This document shows, one piece after another, positions 56,962 through 64,000 of a stretch of 64,000 bases of DNA. The notes under the pieces were generated by a model. The model was not told where the DNA came from and did no database searches. It saw nothing but the letters and a program-made list of their open reading frames with translations. A program made the translations under genes and the position numbers. The stretch comes from Corynebacterium stationis (lineage in GTDB: Bacteria; Actinomycetota; Actinomycetes; Mycobacteriales; Mycobacteriaceae), in assembly GCF_001941345.1 (NCBI RefSeq), contig NZ_CP009251.1, positions 2,604,001-2,668,000 of the forward strand. Direction: 5' to 3'. The number at the start of each line of letters is the position of its first letter. Positions within the stretch are counted from its first letter, which is position 1.

Positions 56962-56978
56962 ATACCCCAAGGGGGTAT
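56962..56978. promoter_or_regulatory. CsoR-type copper operator
   Basis: ATACCCC-AAG-GGGGTAT, 17 bp, is the form of a CsoR/copper-sensing repressor site. It lies 51 bp before the copper chaperone start and 90 bp from trxA. No csoR gene is present in the window. Confidence 0.75.
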
Positions 56979-57028
56979 ATCATGAAGGTTGTTAGAGCAC
57001 ATTCATCCACCTTTAAGGAGTATCCATC

Positions 57029-57229
57029 ATGGCAACTACCAATTACACCGTCGAAGGCATGACCTGCGGCCACTGCGAAATGTCGGTGCAGGAAGAAATC
57101 GGCGAAATCGGAGGTGTTACCGCGGTCAACGCTGATCACAAGACCGGCCAGGTTGCCGTTGAAGGCGCAGGATTTACAGATGAGCAGGTCTCCGCAGCCG
57201 TCGCGGAGGCAGGCTACAAGGTGGTTTAA
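57029..57229 (+). CDS. copZ: Copper chaperone (heavy-metal-associated domain)
   Basis: 66 residues, one ferredoxin-like HMA domain with the metal-binding GMTCGHCEMSV. It carries Cu(I) in the cytoplasm to CopA, encoded 6 bp downstream. AAGGAG stands 8 bp before the ATG. Confidence 0.93.
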   Translation: MATTNYTVEGMTCGHCEMSVQEEIGEIGGVTAVNADHKTGQVAVEGAGFTDEQVSAAVAEAGYKVV

Positions 57230-57235
57230 TCCCCC

Positions 57236-59473
57236 ATGAGCACTCACATCGATCTTGGCGTCACCGGCATGACGTGCACCTCGTGCTCGTCACGCGTGGA
57301 GCGCAAGCTCAACAAAGTCGATGGCGTCAATGCGACCGTTAACTATGCCACCGAGTCTGCATCGGTTAGCTACGATCCCAGCTTGACTGCGCCGGAGGAC
57401 CTCATCAAGGTCATTCAAGACGCCGGATACGATGCCTACGACGCCAGCCCAGCAGCGAAAGCCGACGCATCAAAAGACGAGACACAGTCGCTTGACGGTG
57501 CCTCCCCAGCTGACATTGCCCGCGAGGAAGAAGCGAGCCATCTCAAGCGCTTGACGATTATGTCTGGTGCCCTGTCCCTTCCCATCATGCTGGTGTCGAT
57601 GATCCCGGCACTGCAATTTGATTACTGGCAATGGCTGAGTGCCATTTTAGCCACGATCGTCTTCATCAATGGCGGCGCCCCGTTCCACAAGGCGACGTGG
57701 ACAAATATTAAGCACGGCTCCTTTACCATGGACACGCTGATTACGATGGGCACTTCAGCGGCGTACTTCTGGTCGCTGTATGTCATGGTTTTCGGCCACG
57801 CCGGCATGCCTGAAATGCGCATGCACATGGAGCTTATCTCCAATAACGCGCAGATGGACCATATCTATCTGGAGTCCGTGGGCATGGTCATCACGTTCTT
57901 GCTACTGGGCCGCTATTTTGAGGTTAAAGCGAAGGGGCAGTCCTCAGAAGCGCTGCGCACGCTGTTGAATATGGGTGCGAAAGACGCATCTTTGCTTGTC
58001 GATGGCAAAGAGACCCGCATTCCCATCACTGACCTTGCAATTGGGGATCTCTTCGTCGTGCGTCCAGGCGAAAAGATTGCCACGGACGGCGAAGTCATCG
58101 AAGGCTTCTCTGCGGTTGATGAATCCATGTTGACTGGCGAATCGGTTCCGGTGGAAGTTCAAGAAGGCACACGCGTTACTGGCGCATCTATCAATACCTC
58201 CGGAAAGCTCATTGTTCGCGCTACCCGCGTGGGCGAAGACACCACCTTGTCACAGATGGCCAAGCTGGTCACCGAAGCCCAGTCTTCCAAGGCACCGGTG
58301 CAGCGCCTCGTTGACCGCATCGCGCAAGTCTTTGTCCCTGCGGTAGTAATCATCGCTGTTGTCGCGCTCTTTGCGCACCTGCTGCTGGCGCAAGGTATTG
58401 CCCCAGCGTTTGTCGCCGCAGTATCGGTCTTGATCATCGCGTGCCCGTGCGCGATGGGTCTTGCTACCCCGACTGCGATTTTGGTCGGTACCGGCCGTGG
58501 CGCGCAGCTGGGTCTGCTTATTAAAGGTCCAGAGATTCTCGAGTCCACTAAGAAGGTCGACACCATCGTCTTAGACAAAACCGGCACGGTAACCACCGGT
58601 GTTATGAGCGTAAGCGACGTTATCCCCGCTCCTGGCGTGGATTCACACAAGCTCATCAACTACGCCGCGGCAGTGGAATCTGGTTCTGAACACCCGATTG
58701 CACAGGCCATCGTCAAGCATGCTGATGACATCTTGCCCGTTTCTGATTTTCAATCGGAGGCTGGGATCGGAGTATCCGGCACCGTAGAAGGCGCGCTGGT
58801 ATCCATCGGCCGCGCAAGCCACGCTGAGCTTGGCGAGCTTGCCGATGCCTTCACGGCCGCCGAAGAATCCGGCGCCACGGCGATTGTGGTGAGCATCGAT
58901 AGCAAGCTGGCCGGAATTATTGCCGTGCGCGATACCATCAAGGACACCTCCGCTGCTGCCATTGCCCAGCTCAAGGATTTAGGCCTAACCCCGTATCTGC
59001 TCACCGGCGACAATGCCGGTGCGGCGCATGCGGTTGCACGGGAAGTCGGAATTGATGAGACTCACGTCTTTGCCGGCGTGATGCCTGAAGAAAAGGTCGC
59101 GAAAGTATGCCAACTGCAAGATGCTGGTCTGACTGTGGCGATGGTCGGCGATGGTGTTAACGACGCCGCTGCCTTAGCCCAAGCCGATCTTGGCTTGGCG
59201 ATGGGCGCGGGCACCGACGTTGCCATTGAGGCTTCCGATATCACGCTGATGAACTCTGATCTGCGCTCAGCCGCAGCAGCAATCCTACTTTCACGCAAGA
59301 CGTTTAGCACGATTAAAGGTAATTTATTCTGGGCCTTCGCCTACAACGTGCTCTTGATTCCAGTCGCTGCTGCTGGTTTCCTAAACCCGCTCTTTGCAGG
59401 CCTGGCCATGGCTTTTAGCTCCGTGTTCGTGGTTGGCAACTCCCTACGCTTGAGGTCCTTCCACACGCATTAG
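57236..59473 (+). CDS. copA: Copper-exporting P1B-type ATPase
   Basis: 745 residues. One N-terminal HMA domain ([12 protein letters not shown]), eight membrane segments with the metal-binding CPC in [13 protein letters not shown], the actuator loop [11 protein letters not shown], phosphorylation site [21 protein letters not shown], nucleotide-binding [10 protein letters not shown] and C-terminal Asn/Ser residues in AYNVLLIP. This is the Cu(I) subclass. It exports copper at the plasma membrane, fed by the chaperone. Confidence 0.96.
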   Translation: MSTHIDLGVTGMTCTSCSSRVERKLNKVDGVNATVNYATESASVSYDPSLTAPEDLIKVIQDAGYDAYDASPAAKADASKDETQSLDGASPADIAREEEASHLKRLTIMSGALSLPIMLVSMIPALQFDYWQWLSAILATIVFINGGAPFHKATWTNIKHGSFTMDTLITMGTSAAYFWSLYVMVFGHAGMPEMRMHMELISNNAQMDHIYLESVGMVITFLLLGRYFEVKAKGQSSEALRTLLNMGAKDASLLVDGKETRIPITDLAIGDLFVVRPGEKIATDGEVIEGFSAVDESMLTGESVPVEVQEGTRVTGASINTSGKLIVRATRVGEDTTLSQMAKLVTEAQSSKAPVQRLVDRIAQVFVPAVVIIAVVALFAHLLLAQGIAPAFVAAVSVLIIACPCAMGLATPTAILVGTGRGAQLGLLIKGPEILESTKKVDTIVLDKTGTVTTGVMSVSDVIPAPGVDSHKLINYAAAVESGSEHPIAQAIVKHADDILPVSDFQSEAGIGVSGTVEGALVSIGRASHAELGELADAFTAAEESGATAIVVSIDSKLAGIIAVRDTIKDTSAAAIAQLKDLGLTPYLLTGDNAGAAHAVAREVGIDETHVFAGVMPEEKVAKVCQLQDAGLTVAMVGDGVNDAAALAQADLGLAMGAGTDVAIEASDITLMNSDLRSAAAAILLSRKTFSTIKGNLFWAFAYNVLLIPVAAAGFLNPLFAGLAMAFSSVFVVGNSLRLRSFHTH

Positions 59474-59523
59474 GTTTTAGCCCATTAGGCAGAAACCTAT
59501 CGCGTTGTTTACTATCAGCGCCC

Positions 59524-60864
59524 ATGACTCAAACTACTGCTTCTTCTCTAAGCAAAAACGAGCGCCTTGACCGGCTGCCGGTAACCTCCAAACACAAAAA
59601 GCTATTGGTAGGTTCCGGCGTCGGCTGGGCGCTCGACGCCATGGACGTCGGACTTATCTCTTTCATCATGGCCGCGCTAGCGGTGCACTGGAACTTAGAA
59701 TCGACCCAGACCTCCTGGATTGCCACCGCCGGTTTTGTCGGAATGGCGCTCGGCGCCAGCTTGGGCGGATTACTGGCTGATAAATTCGGCCGCAGGCATG
59801 TCTTCGCCCTTACCTTATTGGTGTACGGGCTCGCGACCGGCGCTTCGGCACTGGCAACCGGGCTTGCCGTGCTCATTGCTCTGCGTTTTATCGTCGGGCT
59901 GGGCTTAGGCGCCGAGCTCCCTGTTGCCTCAACTCTTATCTCTGAGTTTGCTCCTCGCCGCATCCGCGGGCGCATGGTGGTTTTACTTGAGGCCTTTTGG
60001 GCCGCCGGCTGGATTGCAGCCGCTATCATTGGCACCTTCGTCGTCGGTGCCTCTGACTCCGGCTGGCGCTGGGCATTAGCTATCGGCATGGTTCCAGCAG
60101 CCTATGCGCTCTATGTCCGCTTAGCCCTGCCCGAATCCGTCCGCTACCTCGAGGCGAAGAATCGCCATCAAGAGGCTGAAGAAATTGTCACTTCTTTCGA
60201 AAACGCCGCCTTAGCCGAGGGCAAGAATCTCGACTCAGATCTCGCCCCAGAGGTAGCGCTCGATGAAGCTTTTGAAGAATCCTCTATCTGGTCATCGCGT
60301 CTGCGCGCACGTACCGCTGCTTTGTGGATTATCTGGTTTTGCATCAACTTGTCCTACTACGGCGCATTCATCTGGATTCCTTCGCTGTTGGTCGCCGATG
60401 GTTTTACGCTGGTGCGCTCGTTTAGCTTTACCCTCATCATTACGCTCGCGCAGCTGCCGGGCTACGCCGCTGCCGCTTGGCTTATTGAAGTATGGGGGCG
60501 ACGAGTAACGCTTGCAGTATTCTTAGTCGGCTCCGCAGTGTCCGCCGGCGCCTTTGGCCTGGCAGATTCCGAAGTCAGCATCATCATCGCCGGCTGCTTC
60601 CTGTCCTTCTTCAACCTCGGCGCCTGGGGCGCGCTTTATGCGATTGGCCCTGAGCTCTACCCCACCCACATTCGCGGCCGCGGCACCGGCGCTGCAGCTG
60701 GCTTTGGCCGCATCGCCTCGATCATCTCCCCACTGATCGTGCCGCCGATTCTCGCTGCCGCCGGACAGCCCTGGCTCTTCGTTCTCTTCGCTAGCGCCTT
60801 TGCAATCGCAGCCATCGCCGCCTTTACTCTGCCGGAAAACAAAGGAAAGGCCCTCGCTAGTTAA
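59524..60864 (+). CDS. MFS transporter, NiaP-like
   Basis: 446 residues, 12 membrane segments. The sequence closely follows the NiaP/YceI branch of the sugar-porter-like MFS: GWALDAMDVGLISFI, LLADKFGRRHVF, ELPVASTLISE, LLEAFWAAGWIAAA, and LAQLPGYAAAAWLIEVWGRR. NiaP proteins import nicotinate; here the substrate is inferred from pattern memory only. It lies 50 bp after copA but is probably independent. Confidence 0.82.
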   Translation: MTQTTASSLSKNERLDRLPVTSKHKKLLVGSGVGWALDAMDVGLISFIMAALAVHWNLESTQTSWIATAGFVGMALGASLGGLLADKFGRRHVFALTLLVYGLATGASALATGLAVLIALRFIVGLGLGAELPVASTLISEFAPRRIRGRMVVLLEAFWAAGWIAAAIIGTFVVGASDSGWRWALAIGMVPAAYALYVRLALPESVRYLEAKNRHQEAEEIVTSFENAALAEGKNLDSDLAPEVALDEAFEESSIWSSRLRARTAALWIIWFCINLSYYGAFIWIPSLLVADGFTLVRSFSFTLIITLAQLPGYAAAAWLIEVWGRRVTLAVFLVGSAVSAGAFGLADSEVSIIIAGCFLSFFNLGAWGALYAIGPELYPTHIRGRGTGAAAGFGRIASIISPLIVPPILAAAGQPWLFVLFASAFAIAAIAAFTLPENKGKALAS

Positions 60865-60875
60865 CAGCGAAGGCC
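60849..60875 (+). terminator. Hairpin at the MFS stop codon
   Basis: GGCC-C-TCGCT and AGCGA-A-GGCC around a 7-base loop that includes the TAA stop; C-rich after the stem, so a weak terminator. A second small hairpin, CACGCT/AGCGTG, lies at 60880-60898. Confidence 0.4.
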
Positions 60876-60907
60876 CCCACACGCTGTCATTTAGCGTGCG
60901 AGTACTT

Positions 60908-61051
60908 TTAATTATGCTTAGCACCAAAGACGCGGGCTAGAAGTGCAGCAAAGCCCGAAGGACGAGGTGCCTGGCGTTCAATCTCGCGGATATCGCGGGG
61001 AACATTCGACAACACGGTCGCAGTGCTGGTGCGGGATACCGAAATACTCAT
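60908..61051 (-). CDS. Small hypothetical protein (47 aa)
   Basis: 47 residues, from an ATG at 61051 to TAA at 60908. It starts MSISVSRTSTATVLSNVP, continues DIREIERQAPRPSGF, and ends in a short helix, ALLARVFGAKHN. No signal or membrane segment. A strong GAGGAGG Shine-Dalgarno lies 4-6 bp upstream, which argues for real translation. The function is unknown. Confidence 0.7.
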   Translation of the reverse strand: MSISVSRTSTATVLSNVPRDIREIERQAPRPSGFAALLARVFGAKHN

Positions 61052-61119
61052 CTTTCCTCCTCACAATTCGTCGGTAGCACTAACATTGCCACCTGTGAGC
61101 AGGGATTTCATCGATGGAA

Positions 61120-61159
61120 AGGCTTTCCTATCTATGGCCGTACTTAGATAGGAAAGCCT
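61120..61159 (-). terminator. Perfect 15-bp hairpin downstream of dnaB
   Basis: AGGCTTTCCTATCTA (61120-61134) and its complement (61145-61159) with a 10-base loop, 115 bp past the dnaB stop. TTT follows on the minus strand. Confidence 0.6.
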
Positions 61160-61273
61160 CATAATACCAGTAAATAACGTCTTAACCAGTACGAATACAT
61201 TCGAGCACCGTTGGTGTCACAGCCTCTCTGACTTTTAGGCCAACAAGCTGTGATGAATTTAATACATCGCGGA

Positions 61274-62767
61274 CTAGCCGTGAGCCATATTCACGAACTT
61301 CGAGTAGTGCAACTGGTGCGCAACCTGGACGGTATCGATTGGGCCACCACGGTGCTTCGCCAAAATAATATCGGCCTCACCGGCGCGCTCATTGTCGCGG
61401 TCTTGGGAGTCAGGACGGTACAGCAACATAACCATATCGGCGTCCTGCTCCAACGAGCCAGACTCACGAAGGTCAGCCAACTGCGGCTTTTTATCAGTAC
61501 GCGACTCGGGGCCACGGTTTAGCTGGGAAATAGCGATAACTGGCACTTCGAGTTCCTTCGCCAAGAGTTTCAGCTGACGGGAAAATTCCGAGACCTCTTG
61601 CTGACGCGATTCAACCTTCTTACCTGAGCTCATCAGCTGCAGGTAGTCCAGCACAACCAAATCCAAGCCCTGTTGCTGCTTGAGACGGCGCGCCTTGGTT
61701 CGGATCTCCATCATGGTCAGGTTCGGGGAATCATCGATGTAGAGCGGTGCATCCTGAATGCGGTTGAGCGTATCGGTCAGGCGCTCCCAGTCTTCACCAG
61801 AGACTTTGCCAGAGCGCATATCCGACAGCTTGACCTCAGATTCTGCTGACAGCAAACGCATCACGATTTCTGAGGCACTCATTTCCAGAGAAAAGACCAC
61901 CGAGCCCTTATTTTGATGCAGCGAACACGAGCGCATAAAGTCCAGCGCCAACGTCGACTTACCAACACCAGGACGCGCCGCGATAATAATCATCTGTCCC
62001 GCGTGCAGACCGTTGGTCAAGTTATCTAAGTCAATGAAACCGGTGGGAACACCGGATTCTAAGCCACCATTATTCTGCAGCGCGGTGAGCTCATCGATGG
62101 TCGGGATGATCAGGTCACCAATGACCTTGTAATCTTCCGTGGTCTTCTTCTGCGCAACCTTGAAGATTTCCTGCTGCGCTAAGTCCAACACGGTTTCAAT
62201 TTCCGCGTCCTCATCGCCATTAAAGCCGAGTTGGACCACGCGCGTGCCAGCATCGACAAGCTTGCGCAGCAGCGCCTTCTCAGCGACAATCTCAGCGTAA
62301 TAACGGGCATTGGCGGCCGTTGGCACCGTTGCCAACAAGGTGTGCAGGTACACCGCGCCACCGATGCGCTCCAGGTTTTGCTGGCGGTCCAGACGGCTCG
62401 CAACAATCACTGGGTCAATGTCGGTGCCATCGGAGTACAAGTCCAGCATCGCAGCATAGATCAGCTGGTGGGCAGGATAGTAGAAATCCTCCGGATCGAC
62501 TTCATCGATAACCTCAATGACTGACGCAGGCGACAGCAACATCGCACCGAGTACGCCCTGCTCGGCATCTTTATCCGACGGCGGCTGACGGAACTCCCCG
62601 TAGCGTTGCGGGTTTTCCAGCTCATCGCGCTTACCGTATTTGCGTCGGCCACCGCCGTAATTATTGGAGGGATAGCTTGCTTCGGGGATATCGAAAGACT
62701 CCGGCGCCGGCTCTTCCGGCGGCAGGTAGTTATCGTCGTCGAAACTTGCTCCCATACTCGACGTCAT
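61274..62767 (-). CDS. dnaB: Replicative DNA helicase
   Basis: 497 residues from the ATG at 62767, without an intein. The N-terminal helical domain (AEQGVLGAMLLSPASVIEV) and the RecA-like motor are complete: Walker A in ARPGVGKSTLALDFM, Walker B in DLVVLDYLQLM, LNRGPESRTDKKPQLADLRESG (in parts) and the arginine region near the end (ILAKHRGGPID). It is the hexameric helicase of chromosome replication. Six DnaA boxes lie upstream. Confidence 0.97.
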   Translation of the reverse strand: MTSSMGASFDDDNYLPPEEPAPESFDIPEASYPSNNYGGGRRKYGKRDELENPQRYGEFRQPPSDKDAEQGVLGAMLLSPASVIEVIDEVDPEDFYYPAHQLIYAAMLDLYSDGTDIDPVIVASRLDRQQNLERIGGAVYLHTLLATVPTAANARYYAEIVAEKALLRKLVDAGTRVVQLGFNGDEDAEIETVLDLAQQEIFKVAQKKTTEDYKVIGDLIIPTIDELTALQNNGGLESGVPTGFIDLDNLTNGLHAGQMIIIAARPGVGKSTLALDFMRSCSLHQNKGSVVFSLEMSASEIVMRLLSAESEVKLSDMRSGKVSGEDWERLTDTLNRIQDAPLYIDDSPNLTMMEIRTKARRLKQQQGLDLVVLDYLQLMSSGKKVESRQQEVSEFSRQLKLLAKELEVPVIAISQLNRGPESRTDKKPQLADLRESGSLEQDADMVMLLYRPDSQDRDNERAGEADIILAKHRGGPIDTVQVAHQLHYSKFVNMAHG

Positions 62768-63224
62768 CGACTTTTCCCTTTCATTATTAAAGGCCTCTTC
62801 CAGCCTAGTACGTCCACGCAACCTTCGCTTGGGCACAACTTGAACACATCTTGGGGATAGTTATCCACAGTTGTCCACAGCCGCCTGTGCAATTTGCAGG
62901 TCAGCGGCAATTTTCCCTTTTTAACCCTGAGGAATAGTTTGAACTATTCCCCATTTACACAGCTCACAGGTGGTTTCTGCTACGAAAATAGCAGCTTAGA
63001 GCAGCGCTTTTCGATGCACCTATATAGCTGAAGTTATCCACAGGTTTGCGAAGTTATCCACAGTTATCCACAATAGTGCACAGTTGTCCACAGATAAAAA
63101 GCACGCAGGCCCCGATGCCATTCCCACCTCACATAGGAATGATACTTCGGGGCCTGCGCGCTAAATGCTGTTGTCGTTGGGTCTATAAATTTCTAGAAAT
63201 TATGACCGTCGAACGCGCCAATTA
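62768..63224. promoter_or_regulatory. dnaB-rplI intergenic region with DnaA-box cluster
   Basis: 457 bp without a gene. DnaA 9-mers: TTATCCACA at 62861, 63034, 63054 and 63064; TTGTCCACA at 62871 and 63084 (plus-strand starts, 9 bp each). An inverted repeat GGAATAGTT/AACTATTCC lies at 62931-62950 between the two groups in AT-rich DNA, and the rplI terminator at 63095-63157 borders it. Confidence 0.8.
63095..63157 (-). terminator. rplI terminator
   Basis: GCAGGCCCCGA (63105-63115) and TCGGGGCCTGC (63147-63157) with an inner CATTCC/GGAATG pair; on the minus strand the stem is followed by GTGCTTTTTATC. Confidence 0.9.
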
Positions 63225-63677
63225 TTAGGCAGCGACGACCGAGAAATTAATCTTGCCGAGAACGTCAGCGTGCAGCTTGACCTCGACCTGGTAGTTGCCA
63301 GTCTTCTTGACTAGGCCCTTTGGCAATTCGATGATTCGCTTGTCCAAGTTAGGGCCGCCAGCCTTCTTGACTGCGGCAACAATATCATCAGCGGTAACAG
63401 AACCGAAGAGCTTGCCCTTGTCGGAGGTCTTGACCTCGACAACAACCTTCTCCAGCTGCTCGAGCTGAGTGCGGACCTCACGTGCATGGTCCAAGTCGCG
63501 GATTGCGCGAGCTTCCTGTGCACGCTTGATGCCTTCAATCTGCTTCTCAGCGCCGCGGGTAGCAACAATTGCCAAACCGCGTGGAAGCAGGTAGTTACGT
63601 CCGTAACCGTTCTTAACCTCAACAACTTCGCCTGGAGCGCCGAGGTTATCAACGGCAGCGGTGAGGATCAGCTTCAT
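63225..63677 (-). CDS. rplI: 50S ribosomal protein L9
   Basis: 150 residues, full length. The N-terminal domain has [35 protein letters not shown] (in parts), a long charged helix links to the C-terminal domain ([21 protein letters not shown]). It binds 23S rRNA near the L1 stalk. It lies 61 bp after ssb and ends at its own terminator before dnaB. Confidence 0.97.
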   Translation of the reverse strand: MKLILTAAVDNLGAPGEVVEVKNGYGRNYLLPRGLAIVATRGAEKQIEGIKRAQEARAIRDLDHAREVRTQLEQLEKVVVEVKTSDKGKLFGSVTADDIVAAVKKAGGPNLDKRIIELPKGLVKKTGNYQVEVKLHADVLGKINFSVVAA

Positions 63678-63738
63678 GATCCCTGCCTTTCACTTATATG
63701 TTTTTAAGTTGAATGTTGATTAATCGCTGACAGTAAAT

Positions 63739-64000
63739 TTAGAACGGGGGTTCGTCATCTCCGCCGAATCCACCAGCTGGTGGAGCGGAGTTCCAAGGGT
63801 CATTAGCTGGCTGTGACTGCGCACCGGAAGATTGATTTCCACCGAATCCTCCACCAAAGCCACCTTGGTTGCCGCCGCCCTGGTTCCCACCAGGTTGTCC
63901 GCCGCCTTGATTTCCGCCAAAGTTGCCGCTTTGTCCACCCTCACGTGGATTACGGTTAACTTGTGCGGTGGCATAGCGTAGCGATGGCCCGACCTCATCA
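63739..64000 (-). CDS. ssb: Single-stranded DNA-binding protein (C-terminal part)
   Basis: 87 codons are visible up to the window edge; the OB fold lies outside. The frame reads [17 protein letters not shown], then a Gly/Gln/Asn-rich flexible tail, and ends with the conserved acidic tip DDEPPF that binds partner proteins. SSB coats single-stranded DNA in replication and repair. Order ssb-rplI is the standard one. The open frame of 92 codons in a different phase here is a shadow. Confidence 0.95.
   Translation of the reverse strand, partial: DEVGPSLRYATAQVNRNPREGGQSGNFGGNQGGGQPGGNQGGGNQGGFGGGFGGNQSSGAQSQPANDPWNSAPPAGGFGGDDEPPF

Noticed and set aside
63720..63998. A 92-codon frame at the right edge
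   Set aside because: The ssb frame on the same strand gives the Gly-rich tail and DDEPPF tip, so the other frame is a shadow.

Overview
The window is a chromosomal segment of a Corynebacterium, of moderate GC. The evidence is corynebacterial gene content: an HrrSA-like haem two-component system, DUF6474, DUF5926, DUF2020 and septum-formation-type proteins, an LCP cell-wall ligase and a class E sortase. The gene order glpK-HAD-plsC-serS-gntR and pheA-phosphoglycerate mutase also fits, as does an rRNA operon with no tRNA in its 16S-23S spacer. Species cannot be fixed from sequence reading alone. Both ends are cut inside genes: glpK at the left and ssb at the right.

Layout. 1-4087: leftward operon serS, plsC-like, HAD, glpK. 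4217-6496: rightward GntR/HutC regulator, septum-formation protein and small zincin. 6727-13456: a 5-oxoproline (KIP-type) module in two arms, one rightward (pxpA, fused pxpB-pxpC, biotin carboxylase-BCCP, then a GntR/FCD regulator) and one leftward (NRAMP transporter, then D-glutamate-cyclase-like protein). Both arm promoters carry the same palindrome TTGTTCAACAA. 13668-18741: pheA and phosphatase, an amidase, a CPBP protease and an LCP protein. 18892-20025: HNH endonuclease. 20228-25386: leftward nadA-nadB-nadC-glycerophosphodiesterase-DUF5926 run. 25561-34846: ldh, alpha/beta hydrolase, msrA/sodA, an orphan gene, a second amidase, a membrane protein-HTH pair and a divergent LysR/MFS pair. 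34882-45397: RecB-like nuclease, DUF6474, hrrA-hrrS, a DUF2020 lipoprotein, sortase E with a small membrane protein, a YidC paralogue, TetR, stress proteins and a pseudouridine synthase.

45531-50924 is an rRNA operon on the minus strand (16S-23S-5S in transcription order). It is followed by a leftward GntR-ABC transporter operon (51544-53788), an NYN-domain protein, a PspA-like protein, thioredoxin, a copper chaperone-CopA pair behind a CsoR-type operator, a NiaP-like transporter, and the replication/ribosomal group dnaB-rplI-ssb. The dnaB-rplI gap holds six DnaA boxes.

Much of the extra information lies in regulatory DNA. Palindromic operators sit beside local regulator genes in at least five places. 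Several -10 hexamers stand 6-9 bases before the start codon, which implies leaderless mRNAs. Most transcription units end in clear hairpin terminators. Two small genes (50 and 47 codons) and both truncated edge genes were found by direct reading.
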